A DNA stretch of 64,000 nt, taken from the NCBI RefSeq assembly GCF_029963765.1, contig NZ_JALBYU010000011.1:1-64000 (forward strand), in the 5' to 3' direction. The notes under the pieces are model-generated. The model saw only the letters and a list, made by a program, of their open reading frames with translations. It did not search any database and was not told the DNA's origin. Below are positions 30,324 through 38,973 of this stretch, one piece after another. Position 1 is the first letter of the stretch, and every line of letters starts with the position of its first letter. The position numbers and the translations under genes are program-made. This stretch comes from Pseudomonas sp. UYIF39 (GTDB taxonomy: Bacteria; Pseudomonadota; Gammaproteobacteria; Pseudomonadales; Pseudomonadaceae).

Positions 30324-30980
30324 ATGAACGCCCAAGAACACGAACCGGCCGGTGATGACTCTGCATTGAGGAGCTCGCCGCTGGACAATTTCCGCGCGAT
30401 CGCCGATGCCATCGCCACATTGTTCTTTCCTCACGCCGAGGTGGTGCTGCACGACCTGCGTACCCAGAAGGTCGACTACATCGCCAACAACCTGTCCAAA
30501 CGGGAAATCGGTGACGACTCGGCGCTGGAGGACATGCTCAGCGAAGAGATCAGCGAACGAAACATCGGGCCGTACGAAAAGCTCAATTGGGATGGCCAGA
30601 AGATTCGCAGCCTGAGCAGCGTGCTGCGCGACAGCGAAGGTCATCCGCTGGCGGTGCTGTGCATCAATCTGAATATTTCGTTGTTCGAAAATGCCAAGGC
30701 CGCGCTGGATCTGTTCCTGTCACCGAGCAAGTTGATTCCGCAACCGGACTCGCTGTTTCGCGATGACTGGCAGGAGCGCATCAACACTTTCCTCCACGCC
30801 TGGCTACGCGAACGTCAGTTGAGCCTGAACCTGCTGACCCGTGACCATAAACGCGAACTGGTGCTGGCACTGCACGCCGAGGGCGCCTTCAAAGGCAAAA
30901 GCGCCTCCAACTATGTGGCGAACGTGCTGAACATGGGCCGAGCGACTGTGTACAAGCATTTGAAGGAATTGAAGGGCTGA
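30324..30980 (+). CDS. dauR: Transcriptional repressor DauR (YheO-like)
   Basis: The 218-residue protein has a YheO-like PAS domain (LFFPHAEVVLHDLRTQKVDY and SSVLRDSEGHPLAVLCINLN) and a C-terminal HTH of the YheO/DauR type (SASNYVANVLNMGRATVYKH). In P. aeruginosa DauR represses dauBAR and releases it with D- or L-arginine. It is the third gene of the set; dauA and dauR are 92 nt apart. Confidence 0.88.
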   Translation: MNAQEHEPAGDDSALRSSPLDNFRAIADAIATLFFPHAEVVLHDLRTQKVDYIANNLSKREIGDDSALEDMLSEEISERNIGPYEKLNWDGQKIRSLSSVLRDSEGHPLAVLCINLNISLFENAKAALDLFLSPSKLIPQPDSLFRDDWQERINTFLHAWLRERQLSLNLLTRDHKRELVLALHAEGAFKGKSASNYVANVLNMGRATVYKHLKELKG

Positions 30981-30984
30981 AAAC

Positions 30985-31016
30985 CTGTGGCGAGGGTGCT
31001 TGCTCCCTCGCCACAG
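30985..31016. repeat. REP-type palindrome, GTGGCGAGGG class
   Basis: TGTGGCGAGGG-TGCTTGC-TCCCTCGCCACA type single palindrome (an 11-bp outer arm) between dauR and the convergent hmp gene. It probably serves both transcripts as 3' hairpin. Confidence 0.85.
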
Positions 31017-31033
31017 AGTACCCGGCGTTAGCG

Positions 31034-32215
31034 TTATTCCAGCGCCGAAGCCGGCCCGAAGAACTCGTAACGGCTTTGCTTCTCCGGCACACCCAAGGCT
31101 TTGAGGTGGCGCTTGACCGCCGCCATGAAGCCTTTAGGACCGAGGAAGTACGCGTCCAGATCGCGCTGCTGCGGCAACCACTCGCCCAGTTGCTCCTGGC
31201 TCAACAGGCCAACCTTGTGCGCCGCCGGGCTCACGCCATCATCTTCGTCGTAGCAATAGAAGCGTTTGAGTTGAGGGTGACGCTCGGCCAAGCCATCAAT
31301 CCAGTCACGGAAGGCGTGAACGCTACCGTTACGCGCGCAGTGGATAAAGTGCACCGGCCGTTCAGTCGCCAGCGCCGCTTCGAGCATCGCAAGGGTCGGG
31401 GTGATGCCGACGCCACCGCTGATCAGCACCAACGGTTTGTCGCTTTCGGTCAGGGTGAACTCGCCCGATGGCGGGAACAGCTGGATGCTGGCGCCCACGT
31501 GCAATTGATCGTGAAGATGGTTGGAGGCGCGACCACCGGTTTCACGTTTGACGCTTATCCGGTACTGGCCTTTGTTCGCCAGGGCCGACAGCGAATAGTT
31601 ACGACGAATCTCTTCTCCATCGAGGATCAGTTTCATACCGATGTACTGGCCGGGTTCTGCCGCCAGAATCGGGCCTTTGTCCGCCGGTTCGAAGTAGAAC
31701 GAGATGATTTCCGCGCTCTCCTCGACCTTGCCCACCACGATGAATTCCCGCGCCCCGCGCCAGCCGCCCGGTGCCTGTTCTTTCTGGTCGTAGATGCTGG
31801 TTTCGGCGCCGATCAGGATGTCGGCCAATTGACCATAAGCAGCCCCCCAGGCGGCCATCACTTCAGGCGTGGCGATCTCGTCGCCCAGCACTTCAGAGAT
31901 GGCTCGCAGCAGGCAGGCGCCGACAATCGGGTAGTGTTCCGGGAGGATTTGCAGGGCCACGTGCTTGTTGATGATCTTGGCCACCAGGTCGCCCAACTGG
32001 TCGAGTTGGTCGATGTGCCGCGCATACATCAAGACACCGTTTGCCAGGGCGCGCGGCTGATCACCGCTGGCCTGGTGGGCCTGGTTGAACAGCGGGCGGA
32101 CTTCCGGGTACTCGGAGAGCATCATGCGGTAGAAATGAGTGATCAATGCTTCGCCACCGCTTTCCAGCAAGGGCACGGTGGATTTGACGATTGCACGGTC
32201 TTGAACGCTAAGCAT
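31034..32215 (-). CDS. hmp: Flavohemoglobin (nitric oxide dioxygenase)
   Basis: Hmp converts NO plus O2 to nitrate using NAD(P)H. The 393-residue protein has an N-terminal globin (MLSVQDRAIVKSTVPLLESG, proximal His in NKHVALQI), an FAD-binding domain (RNYSLS) and a NAD-binding domain (ISGGVGITPTLAML, YEFFGPA). CAGGAG precedes the ATG. It is divergent from norR, and its upstream region carries a sigma-54-like promoter with NorR sites. Confidence 0.97.
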   Translation of the reverse strand: MLSVQDRAIVKSTVPLLESGGEALITHFYRMMLSEYPEVRPLFNQAHQASGDQPRALANGVLMYARHIDQLDQLGDLVAKIINKHVALQILPEHYPIVGACLLRAISEVLGDEIATPEVMAAWGAAYGQLADILIGAETSIYDQKEQAPGGWRGAREFIVVGKVEESAEIISFYFEPADKGPILAAEPGQYIGMKLILDGEEIRRNYSLSALANKGQYRISVKRETGGRASNHLHDQLHVGASIQLFPPSGEFTLTESDKPLVLISGGVGITPTLAMLEAALATERPVHFIHCARNGSVHAFRDWIDGLAERHPQLKRFYCYDEDDGVSPAAHKVGLLSQEQLGEWLPQQRDLDAYFLGPKGFMAAVKRHLKALGVPEKQSRYEFFGPASALE

Positions 32216-32263
32216 AAGGCGACTCCTGATCTACTTGGATTGCTAACTGACTGCCTTGTACTT

Positions 32264-32279
32264 ATCAGTTTCCGTGCCA
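32264..32279 (-). promoter_or_regulatory. Sigma-54-like promoter of hmp
   Basis: TGGCACG-GAAA-CTGAT on the minus strand matches the -24 element exactly; the -12 element has GA instead of GC, so it is imperfect. Spacing is canonical. Support comes from the IHF site and NorR-type sites upstream. Confidence 0.6.
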
Positions 32280-32296
32280 GAAAATAAAACCTTATA

Positions 32297-32309
32297 AATC
32301 AATTAGTTA
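32297..32309. promoter_or_regulatory. IHF-type site between hmp and norR
   Basis: AATCAATTAGTTA fits the IHF consensus WATCAANNNNTTR at every defined position. It lies between the -24 element and the NorR sites, where IHF bends DNA in sigma-54 systems. Confidence 0.6.
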
Positions 32310-32320
32310 AAATCTTTATA

Positions 32321-32376
32321 GTCATATCGACACAGGCTGACTTATAGTCATACCGACTACATGGAGTCACTATGAC
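32321..32376. promoter_or_regulatory. Three NorR-type sites (GT-N7-AC)
   Basis: GTCATATCGAC (32321-32331), GTCATACCGAC (32347-32357) and GTCACTATGAC (32366-32376) each fit GT-N7-AC, the core reported for E. coli NorR, and share GTC-N5-GAC. The last overlaps the norR start codon. Centres lie about 73, 99 and 118 nt upstream of the inferred hmp start site. The first two sites sit in a 15-nt near-identical repeat. Confidence 0.7.
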
Positions 32377-33922
32377 TGCAAAATCCCTGCTTACCGCCCT
32401 GCTGCCACTGGTCTCCGACCTGTCCCGCGAACTCCCCGAAGGCGAGCGCTACCGGCGCCTGCTCGAAGCCATGCGCGCCTTGCTCCCGTGCGATGCTGCC
32501 GCGCTGCTGCGCCTTGATGGCGAATGGCTGGTGCCGCTGGCCGTCGACGGGTTGAGCACCGACACCCTCGGCCGACGCTTCAAAGTCAGCGAACACCCGC
32601 GCTTCGAAGCGCTGCTCAGCAGCCACGGCCCGACCCGTTTCGCCGCCGACAGCGACTTGCCCGACCCCTACGACGGACTGGTCGATGGCCTCGATGAGCA
32701 TCTGGAAGTCCACGACTGCATGGGTTGCCCGCTGTTTATCGACGAGCGTCCGTGGGGTTTGCTGACCCTCGACGCACTCGATCCGGAGCGCTTCGAACCG
32801 ATCGAACTGGACGCCCTGGAAGCCTTCGCCAGCCTCGCCGCCGCCACGGTCAACGCCGCCGAGCGCATCGAACGCCTGGCCAATCGTGTCGAAGACGAAC
32901 ACCAGCGTGCCGAGGTTTACCGACAAGCCAGCGGCCAGCAGAACCGCGAGATGATTGGCCAGAGCAAGGCCCACAAACGGCTGGTGGAAGAAATCAACCT
33001 GGTGGGCGGCAGCGATCTGACCGTGCTGATCACCGGCGAAACCGGGGTCGGCAAGGAACTGGTCGCCCAAGCCATCCACGCCGCATCGCCTCGGGCCGAC
33101 AAGCCGATCATCAGCCTCAACTGTGCCGCGCTACCGGACACGCTGGTGGAGAGCGAATTGTTCGGCCATGTCCGCGGCGCCTTCACCGGCGCAATGAACG
33201 ATCGGCGCGGCAAGTTTGAACTGGCCAATGGCGGCACGCTGTTTCTCGATGAGGTCGGTGAACTGTCCCTGACCGTCCAGGCCAAATTGCTGCGAGTCCT
33301 GCAAAGTGGTCAGCTGCAGCGATTGGGCTCGGATAAAGAACATCAGGTGGACGTACGTCTGATCGCCGCGACCAATCGCGACCTGGCGGAGGAAGTGCGC
33401 AGCGGCCGCTACCGTGCCGACTTCTATCACCGCCTGAGCGTTTATCCGTTGCTGGTACCCGCACTGCGTGATCGTGGGCGGGATGTGCTGCTGCTCAGCG
33501 GCTATTTCCTCGAGCAGAACCGTTCACGCATGGGCCTCAACAGCCTGCGCCTGAACAGCGATGCGCAGGCAGCATTGCTGGCGTATGCATGGCCGGGCAA
33601 TGTGCGGGAGCTGGAGCACTTGATTGGCCGCAGTGCCTTGAAGGCGCTGGGTAACTGCAAGGAGCGGCCGAAGATTCTGAGTTTGAGCGCGGCGGATCTG
33701 GATTTGCCCAATGGCAGCGTTGCGCTTGCCACCGAGCCAGTCCCTGCCAGCCCTGCTGCTTTGGTCTCGGGAGACTTGCGGGCGGCGACCGAGGATTATC
33801 AGCGTCGACTGATCAACGCCTGTCTGGAACGGCACCATAACAATTGGGCGAGTGCGGCGCGTGAGCTAGGCTTGGATCGGGCGAATCTTGGAAGAATGGC
33901 CAAAAGATTGGGCATGAAATAA
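32372..33922 (+). CDS. norR: Nitric oxide-responsive sigma-54 activator NorR (FhpR)
   Basis: NorR senses NO through iron in its GAF domain and activates a sigma-54 promoter, here that of hmp. The 516-residue protein has the GAF domain (about 20-165) with [10 protein letters not shown] containing the conserved His and Cys, the AAA+ domain with GETGVGKE (222-229) and GAFTGA (269-274), and a Fis-type HTH at the C-terminus ([19 protein letters not shown]). It is equivalent to FhpR of P. aeruginosa, divergent from fhp. Confidence 0.93.
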   Translation: MTAKSLLTALLPLVSDLSRELPEGERYRRLLEAMRALLPCDAAALLRLDGEWLVPLAVDGLSTDTLGRRFKVSEHPRFEALLSSHGPTRFAADSDLPDPYDGLVDGLDEHLEVHDCMGCPLFIDERPWGLLTLDALDPERFEPIELDALEAFASLAAATVNAAERIERLANRVEDEHQRAEVYRQASGQQNREMIGQSKAHKRLVEEINLVGGSDLTVLITGETGVGKELVAQAIHAASPRADKPIISLNCAALPDTLVESELFGHVRGAFTGAMNDRRGKFELANGGTLFLDEVGELSLTVQAKLLRVLQSGQLQRLGSDKEHQVDVRLIAATNRDLAEEVRSGRYRADFYHRLSVYPLLVPALRDRGRDVLLLSGYFLEQNRSRMGLNSLRLNSDAQAALLAYAWPGNVRELEHLIGRSALKALGNCKERPKILSLSAADLDLPNGSVALATEPVPASPAALVSGDLRAATEDYQRRLINACLERHHNNWASAARELGLDRANLGRMAKRLGMK

Positions 33923-33932
33923 CGCGATCCCT

Positions 33933-34080
33933 TGTAGCAGCTGCCGAAGGCTGCGTTCGAGCCGGGGTCGCGCTCGACCGCAGTCCTCGCCAAACCATTC
34001 ACCGTGCTGTATCTGGTGCACCGAGGGCTCGGGATTTACGACTGCTACGCAGCCGGACGCAGCCTTCGGCAGCTGCTACA
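33933..34080. repeat. REPIN-like element, TGTAGCAGCTGCCG class
   Basis: The 23-bp arm starting TGTAGCAGCTGCCGAAGG at 33933-33955 is a perfect inverted copy of 34058-34080; the flanks GCGATCCC/GGGATCGC extend the symmetry. The spacer is about 100 bp. It fills most of the 286-bp norR-cheV gap. A partial relative of the arm lies near 38885. Confidence 0.85.
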
Positions 34081-34208
34081 GGGATCGCACTGACCGGGCC
34101 GGCGACGGAATAAGCCTAAAGCCTGCCCGCAACAAGTCGATAACCCGGCATCGATAGCTGTTGGCGATCCTCGCGGTCGCCCATCACCTTTTTCCACAGA
34201 AGGTTTTT

Positions 34209-35111
34209 ATGTCTTCAAACAAAGCCCGCGCAGATTCACTTTCGCTTCTGCTGTTTACCTTGCGCAGCGGCAAGCTGATGGCGATCAACCTGCTGAAAGT
34301 CAGTGAAATCATTCCCTGCCCGCCGCTGACCAAGCTGCCGGAGTCGCATCCCCACGTCAAAGGCATCGCCACCCTGCGCGGTGCCTCGTTGTCGGTGATC
34401 GACCTCAGCCGTGCCATCGGCGAACGACCACTGGAAGACCCGAACGGTGGCTGCCTGATCGTCACCGATGTCAGCCGTTCCAAGCAGGGTTTGCACGTTC
34501 AAGCGGTGAGCAAGATCGTCCACTGCCTGACCACCGACATCCGTCCGCCGCCCTTTGGCTCTGGCGGCGTGCGTTCGTACATCACTGGCGTGACCTCGGT
34601 AGACGGCACGTTGGTACAGGTGCTGGACATCGAAAAAGTGATCCATGGCATCGCCCCGGCACAGATCGAAACGGCCCCGACCGAATTGAGCATGGAAGAC
34701 GCCGAAGTACTCGGCAACGCGCGGATTCTGGTGGTCGATGACAGTCAGGTGGCGTTGCAGCAATCGGTTCACACCTTGCGCAACCTCGGCCTGCAATGCC
34801 ATACAGCCCGCAGTGCCAAGGAAGCCATCGACTGCCTGCTGGACCTGCAAGGCACGGCCCAGCAGATCAACCTGATCGTCTCGGACATCGAAATGTCCGA
34901 AATGGACGGCTACGCCTTCACCCGCACCTTGCGTGAAACCCCGGATTTCTCGCACCTCTATGTGCTGCTGCACACCTCTCTGGACAGTGCGATGAACAGC
35001 GAAAAGGCCCGTCTTGCCGGCGCGAACGCGGTATTGACCAAGTTCTCCTCTCCGGAACTGACCAAGTGCCTGATCGAAGCAGCCAAGGCTGTCGCTGAAC
35101 AAGGTCATTGA
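34209..35111 (+). CDS. cheV: Chemotaxis coupling protein CheV
   Basis: CheV links chemoreceptors to CheA and carries a receiver domain for adaptation. The 300-residue protein has an N-terminal CheW-like domain (about 10-155) and a C-terminal receiver domain with ILVVDDSQ and the phosphoacceptor region SDIEMSEMDG. The ATG at 34209 (MSSNKARADS) has AGAAGG upstream. It stands apart from the main che cluster; a GNAT gene follows after 3 nt. Confidence 0.93.
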   Translation: MSSNKARADSLSLLLFTLRSGKLMAINLLKVSEIIPCPPLTKLPESHPHVKGIATLRGASLSVIDLSRAIGERPLEDPNGGCLIVTDVSRSKQGLHVQAVSKIVHCLTTDIRPPPFGSGGVRSYITGVTSVDGTLVQVLDIEKVIHGIAPAQIETAPTELSMEDAEVLGNARILVVDDSQVALQQSVHTLRNLGLQCHTARSAKEAIDCLLDLQGTAQQINLIVSDIEMSEMDGYAFTRTLRETPDFSHLYVLLHTSLDSAMNSEKARLAGANAVLTKFSSPELTKCLIEAAKAVAEQGH

Positions 35112-35114
35112 GTC

Positions 35115-35597
35115 TTGAGCAAGGACTTCTGCTTTCTGATGCGGCGCAACCTCGCTGAAGGTGTGCCGGCGATCGCTTGGCCTCAGGGAATCGTCCTCAG
35201 TGAATACCGCCCCGAACTGGCAGAAGCTATTCATCGTTTGATGGAACTGGGTTATCAGCAAGGTGGCGGTCGCGTGCCGGCACTGGACGTCTGGCAGCAG
35301 CGATTTGAAACCGATCCGGAATACGATCCGAGCCTGTGCTTCATCGCTCTGGATGCCGAAGGTATTGTGGGTGTTTGCCAGTGCTGGACCAGCGCCTACA
35401 TCAAGAACCTGGTGGTGCATCCGCGAGTTCAGGGGCAAGGACTAGGACGCGCGTTGCTGCTACATGCTTTCAACATATTTCAGCAGCGGCGCGAAGGTTT
35501 TGTGGATTTGAAGGTGCTGGAAGACAACCTTCGGGCGCAGCGGCTGTATGAAAGCGCCGGGATGCGTGTGATCCGCCGGGAACCGGTTCCGGCCTGA
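35115..35597 (+). CDS. GNAT-family N-acetyltransferase
   Basis: The 160-residue protein has the acetyl-CoA binding motif VHPRVQGQGLGRALL and the C-terminal LYESAGM motif of GNAT enzymes. The likely start is TTG at 35115, since the residues before the next ATG (35139) look coding and a weak AAGG precedes; the ATG at 35139 remains possible. The acceptor substrate is unknown. It is 3 nt after cheV and probably in the same transcript. Confidence 0.85.
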   Translation: MSKDFCFLMRRNLAEGVPAIAWPQGIVLSEYRPELAEAIHRLMELGYQQGGGRVPALDVWQQRFETDPEYDPSLCFIALDAEGIVGVCQCWTSAYIKNLVVHPRVQGQGLGRALLLHAFNIFQQRREGFVDLKVLEDNLRAQRLYESAGMRVIRREPVPA

Positions 35598-35639
35598 CAT
35601 ACTCAGACCTTGGTCAATACCCGCCCAAGGATGCCGAAC

Positions 35640-35966
35640 ATGAAAGCCTCAACCCTGACCCTCCTCTGCCTCACCGCTCTCGCCTCCCAGGCTCAGGCTT
35701 CCAGCCCCGACGCCTGGGCCGCCTACGACAAAGCCGTGCTCGCCAGTTGTACCCAGGCCAGCGGCTTGAAGAATGCCAAACCCGTGGGCAACGCCGCCCA
35801 GTTCGATGACCGGGTTGGCTACACCGCGCTGCTGTTGCAAGGCCAATACCCGCAAAAACACATGAAAGGCCAGCAAGGCACCGAACTGTGTCTCTACAAC
35901 AAGAAAAGCAAAACCGCTTACGTCACCGAATGGGACTCCATCCGCCCCACCACCAAGGCGCAGTGA
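35640..35966 (+). CDS. Small periplasmic protein
   Basis: The 108-residue precursor has a clear signal peptide (MKASTLTLLCLTALASQAQA, cleavage at about residue 20) and a mature part of about 88 residues with two cysteines (ASCTQ and ELCLYN) that could form a disulfide. It ends YVTEWDSIRPTTKAQ. No family recognised by name; homologues are expected in other Pseudomonas. Confidence 0.75.
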   Translation: MKASTLTLLCLTALASQAQASSPDAWAAYDKAVLASCTQASGLKNAKPVGNAAQFDDRVGYTALLLQGQYPQKHMKGQQGTELCLYNKKSKTAYVTEWDSIRPTTKAQ

Positions 35967-36049
35967 CTGGCGTATAACTTGCTTTGATAGCGGCCCTTGC
36001 GTCGGCATTCTGTCGCCGCTTCATGTCCTTTTATGCGACTGGCCGTTCA

Positions 36050-36799
36050 ATGAATACGACGTTTTCCTGCGTAGGCTGTGGCAAATGCTGCAACGACCAC
36101 CACGTACCCCTGACCCTGCCTGAAGCCCGGATGTGGGCGGCTGATGGTGGTCAGGTGATCGTGCTGGTGGAAGGTTTCCTGGGCAATGGCCTGGGCCTGC
36201 CAGTGCAGCAACGCGAACACGCCGAACGCCGTTCGGTGAGGGTTCGAAGCGGCGCATCCGAGGCATACATCGCCATCACCTTTGCCGCCTACAACGTCGG
36301 TCCTTGCCGGAATCTTGACGAAGACAACCTCTGCCGCATCTACGAACGCCGGCCGCTGGTGTGCCGCATCTACCCGATGGAAATCAATCCGCACATCCCC
36401 CTGAACATTGCCGTGAAGGAATGTCCTCCCGAGTCGTGGGAAAAGGGAGCGGATCTGATTGTGGGCGGTGAGTTGGTGGATCAGGAACTGGTCGGATTAA
36501 TCCAGCGCTCCCGTCAGGCGGATCGCGATGACATTCGGACCAAGGATGCGATTTGCGCGTTGCTGGGGATTCGGACTACAGCACTGAAGGGCGATGGGTT
36601 TACTGCTTATCTGCCGGACATGACGGCGTTTGCGAGGGTCATCGATCAGGTTGCGGCGCAGCCATTGGCTGAGTCTGACGCTGACTGGTTGTTTCATGTG
36701 TCGGGTGAGGACATTGCCGGGCAAGTGCAGGCGGCCGGGGCGCACGTGGCGACTGATGCTCCCGAGAATTACGCGTTCATTTCGTTGCGGGCAGCCTAA
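36050..36799 (+). CDS. YkgJ-family cysteine-cluster protein
   Basis: The 249-residue protein begins MNTTFSCVGCGKCCNDHHVP and has a second cysteine set (GPCRNLDEDNLCRIYERRPL and CRIYPMEI), the putative zinc- or iron-chelating arrangement of the YkgJ/UPF0153 family. The ATG at 36050 was chosen because the cluster starts right after it. The C-terminal half is helical and unassigned. No biochemical role is established. Confidence 0.85.
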   Translation: MNTTFSCVGCGKCCNDHHVPLTLPEARMWAADGGQVIVLVEGFLGNGLGLPVQQREHAERRSVRVRSGASEAYIAITFAAYNVGPCRNLDEDNLCRIYERRPLVCRIYPMEINPHIPLNIAVKECPPESWEKGADLIVGGELVDQELVGLIQRSRQADRDDIRTKDAICALLGIRTTALKGDGFTAYLPDMTAFARVIDQVAAQPLAESDADWLFHVSGEDIAGQVQAAGAHVATDAPENYAFISLRAA

Positions 36800-36859
36800 G
36801 ACGCAAGACTTCGGAACCATTGCGCAATCCCGTTGCGCAGTGGCCCGTCGTCAAAAAAA

Positions 36860-37999
36860 TCAGCTGGCCGTCACCGCCAGACATTCCACTTCTACCCGCG
36901 CGTTCTCGACCAACTTGCCGGCAAACGTCGTACGTGCGGGCAAACGATCCGCCGGAAAGAAACTGCGATACACAGCACTCATGGCGGAAAAATCCCTTAT
37001 GTCGTCAAGGATGACCGTGCATTTGGCTACATGAGCCAGGGACGAACCGTTGCGTTGCAGCGCGGTACGCAAGTTCTCCATGGCCTGGGTCGTCTGCGGG
37101 CCGATGCCGCCCTTCACCAGTTCACCATCAGCCCCGAGGCCGATCATCCCGGAAAAGTAAAGGGTCTCGCCGACCTGCACCGCATCGGAGAATGGCAGAC
37201 CTTCCTCATTCGGAAAGTAGCGTGGCGAGTCTGGTGCTGCGGGTGGCAAATAACGCTGGGTAATCGCCTGGTACTGGCCATTTTGCTTAAGACGCTCAAG
37301 CGCCGCATTCAGGTTATCGCGCAGCAGGGTGTCGGTTTTTCGCACAGCCATGGCCACGCCACTGCCCAGCATGGGGTCCTTGAGCGCCGGACCGACAAAA
37401 TCAAAACCTTGCCCCTGAGGCTGACTTAAAAGCGCCTGGGTGATTTCAATCGAGTCTTGCAGGGTCGCGTCGAGCTCACCCGCCAGCAAGCCGGCGATCA
37501 ATTGATTGTTGAGAGCAAAACTGCGAATTGTCACTCCGGCCGGGGCCCAGCGGGACTTGGCGAACGCTTCGCGGCTGGTGCCTGTCAGGACGCCGACACG
37601 CTTGCCCTTGAGCGATCGCACATCCGGTTGAAGATTCGCCCCTTTGCGCGCCACCAGACGGCTGCTCAGGGGGTAAAGATCATCGGTGAAATCGACCCGT
37701 TCTCGACGCGCCGATGTTGCCGTCATCGGCATGATCACGTCGAAAAGGTTGGATTCGAGGGCATGAATGTTGGTCGCGTAATCCTGATCAACCCAGACAC
37801 AGCGGGATTTGAGTTCGGCACACAGTGCATTGCCCAACTCGATATTCAATCCGACCAGCTCACCCTTGTCGTTACGACTCTCGAACGGTGGAACCAGGGC
37901 TTCGACACCGAAACGGATCTGCGGATCGGGCACAACCGACATGCAGCCGGTGACCAGGGCCACTAGCGAAAGGAGAGAGAGGGTTTTTACAAGAGACAT
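36860..37999 (-). CDS. Lipoprotein with solute-binding domain fused to a Rid (YjgF) domain
   Basis: The 379-residue precursor has a lipoprotein signal with lipobox VTGC (Cys19), an SBP_bac_3 domain (about residues 27-245, QIRFGVEALVPPFESRNDKG and the LGSGVAMAV segment), and a C-terminal Rid/YjgF/UK114 domain of about 120 residues (VQVGETLYFSGMIGLGADGE, and the PARTTF motif with the arginine that deaminates imines in RidA). The start at 37999 has GAAGG 8 nt upstream. No ABC permease or ATPase lies next to it. The fusion implies a lipid-anchored sensor or imine-handling protein in the periplasm; its function is not known. Confidence 0.85.
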   Translation of the reverse strand: MSLVKTLSLLSLVALVTGCMSVVPDPQIRFGVEALVPPFESRNDKGELVGLNIELGNALCAELKSRCVWVDQDYATNIHALESNLFDVIMPMTATSARRERVDFTDDLYPLSSRLVARKGANLQPDVRSLKGKRVGVLTGTSREAFAKSRWAPAGVTIRSFALNNQLIAGLLAGELDATLQDSIEITQALLSQPQGQGFDFVGPALKDPMLGSGVAMAVRKTDTLLRDNLNAALERLKQNGQYQAITQRYLPPAAPDSPRYFPNEEGLPFSDAVQVGETLYFSGMIGLGADGELVKGGIGPQTTQAMENLRTALQRNGSSLAHVAKCTVILDDIRDFSAMSAVYRSFFPADRLPARTTFAGKLVENARVEVECLAVTAS

Positions 38000-38141
38000 T
38001 TTGGCGGCCTTCATCAAAAATTCAGGGGTATGAATCTTTGACGAGTGGCCGCCGACTTTCCCAGAGGACGAATCGCTCATCCTTGTGGGAACGGTCTCAA
38101 TTACAGGAAGAGCAATTACCGCTCAACAAAATGCCTGACAG

Positions 38142-38399
38142 TCAGCGTTTACCCATGGAGCGACGAGTGCCAGGAGGCGCCGCACCCGGCGTCTTGGTAT
38201 GGCCATTCTTGGCGCCATTTTTGTACCAAGGCTGGCTGGCGTTCTTGGCCGCGGCCAGGTCGCCGGGTTTGAACGGGAACTTGAACGCGGGGACCGCGGC
38301 TTTGGTTTCGCTGTCTGCGCTGGAGTCGACGCTGTCTGGCAGGTCTGCCTGGTCGTCGCTCAAAGCGTCGGCAACCGGCGGTTGTGTCGGGGAAGTCAT
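38142..38399 (-). CDS. Small hypothetical protein
   Basis: The 85-residue product (from MTSPTQPPVADALSDDQADL) has a Ser/Asp-rich N-terminal half and a basic C-terminal half (FKPGDLAAAKNASQPWYKNG, then KTPGAAPPGTRRSMGKR). There is no signal peptide or membrane segment. Its composition suggests an intrinsically disordered protein. No family recognised. Confidence 0.55.
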   Translation of the reverse strand: MTSPTQPPVADALSDDQADLPDSVDSSADSETKAAVPAFKFPFKPGDLAAAKNASQPWYKNGAKNGHTKTPGAAPPGTRRSMGKR

Positions 38400-38559
38400 G
38401 AAAGCTCCGGGTGATGCAATAGAGTCGGGCCCGATCAGCGAGCCGCGAAAGGCGGCAGTATACCTGTGTCGGGAGCCGCAAGCTTCACGCCGCAAGCGAG
38501 TCCGTCGGGTTTTGTAGTGACTGACCTGACGCCTTCACGCCCTGAGCTTTTCCGTCAAC

Positions 38560-38905
38560 ACGGTTTTGCTGTGTCCGGCTCGCTGATCAGAGGCGCGCAG
38601 CGCCGTTCGACGCAGTCGAACACGCGGCATGTAGGTCGTCGCGAAGCAGACCGGAGGGCAGTGTCCCCGGATGGATACCGGAACGAAGGAACGCCGAGCC
38701 TAAGCGAGGGGCCGGACGCTTGGGGCGAGCGTTTTTTTGCTTACTTTTTTTAGGCGCTTGTAAAAAAAGTGAGTCGCCGTAAGGGCGAAACCCTCAGCGG
38801 CCGTTACCGCAGGAATGGATATGTACTCGGTCCACAAGAGCTTGATCGGCTACCTGGCCGCCAAGATCAAAAGATCGCAGCCTCCGGCAGCTCCTACAGG
38901 GGGGC
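38560..38905. repeat. Dispersed-repeat-like segment with AT hairpin
   Basis: The 38400-39039 gap holds no convincing gene. It has a GC-rich stretch (CGGATGGATACCGGAACGAA onward) that resembles a repeat common in P. fluorescens-group genomes, then a perfect inverted repeat ACTTTTTTTA-N8-TAAAAAAAGT (38743-38770) and a partial TGTAGCAGCTGCCG-class arm near 38880. I recognise the style from memory only; copy number in this genome was not checked. Confidence 0.5.
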
Positions 38906-38973
38906 CGGCGTCGATCCGCAGAGGTCCAAACTGACAGCGCCGTCAGTTAGCAGTCACCTTCCTGACGGGAGAA

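Noticed and set aside
38466-38753. 95-codon open frame in the 38.5-38.8 kb gap
   Set aside because: Its sequence resembles repeat-derived open frames, and it overlaps the dispersed-repeat-like segment; no ribosome site or domain.
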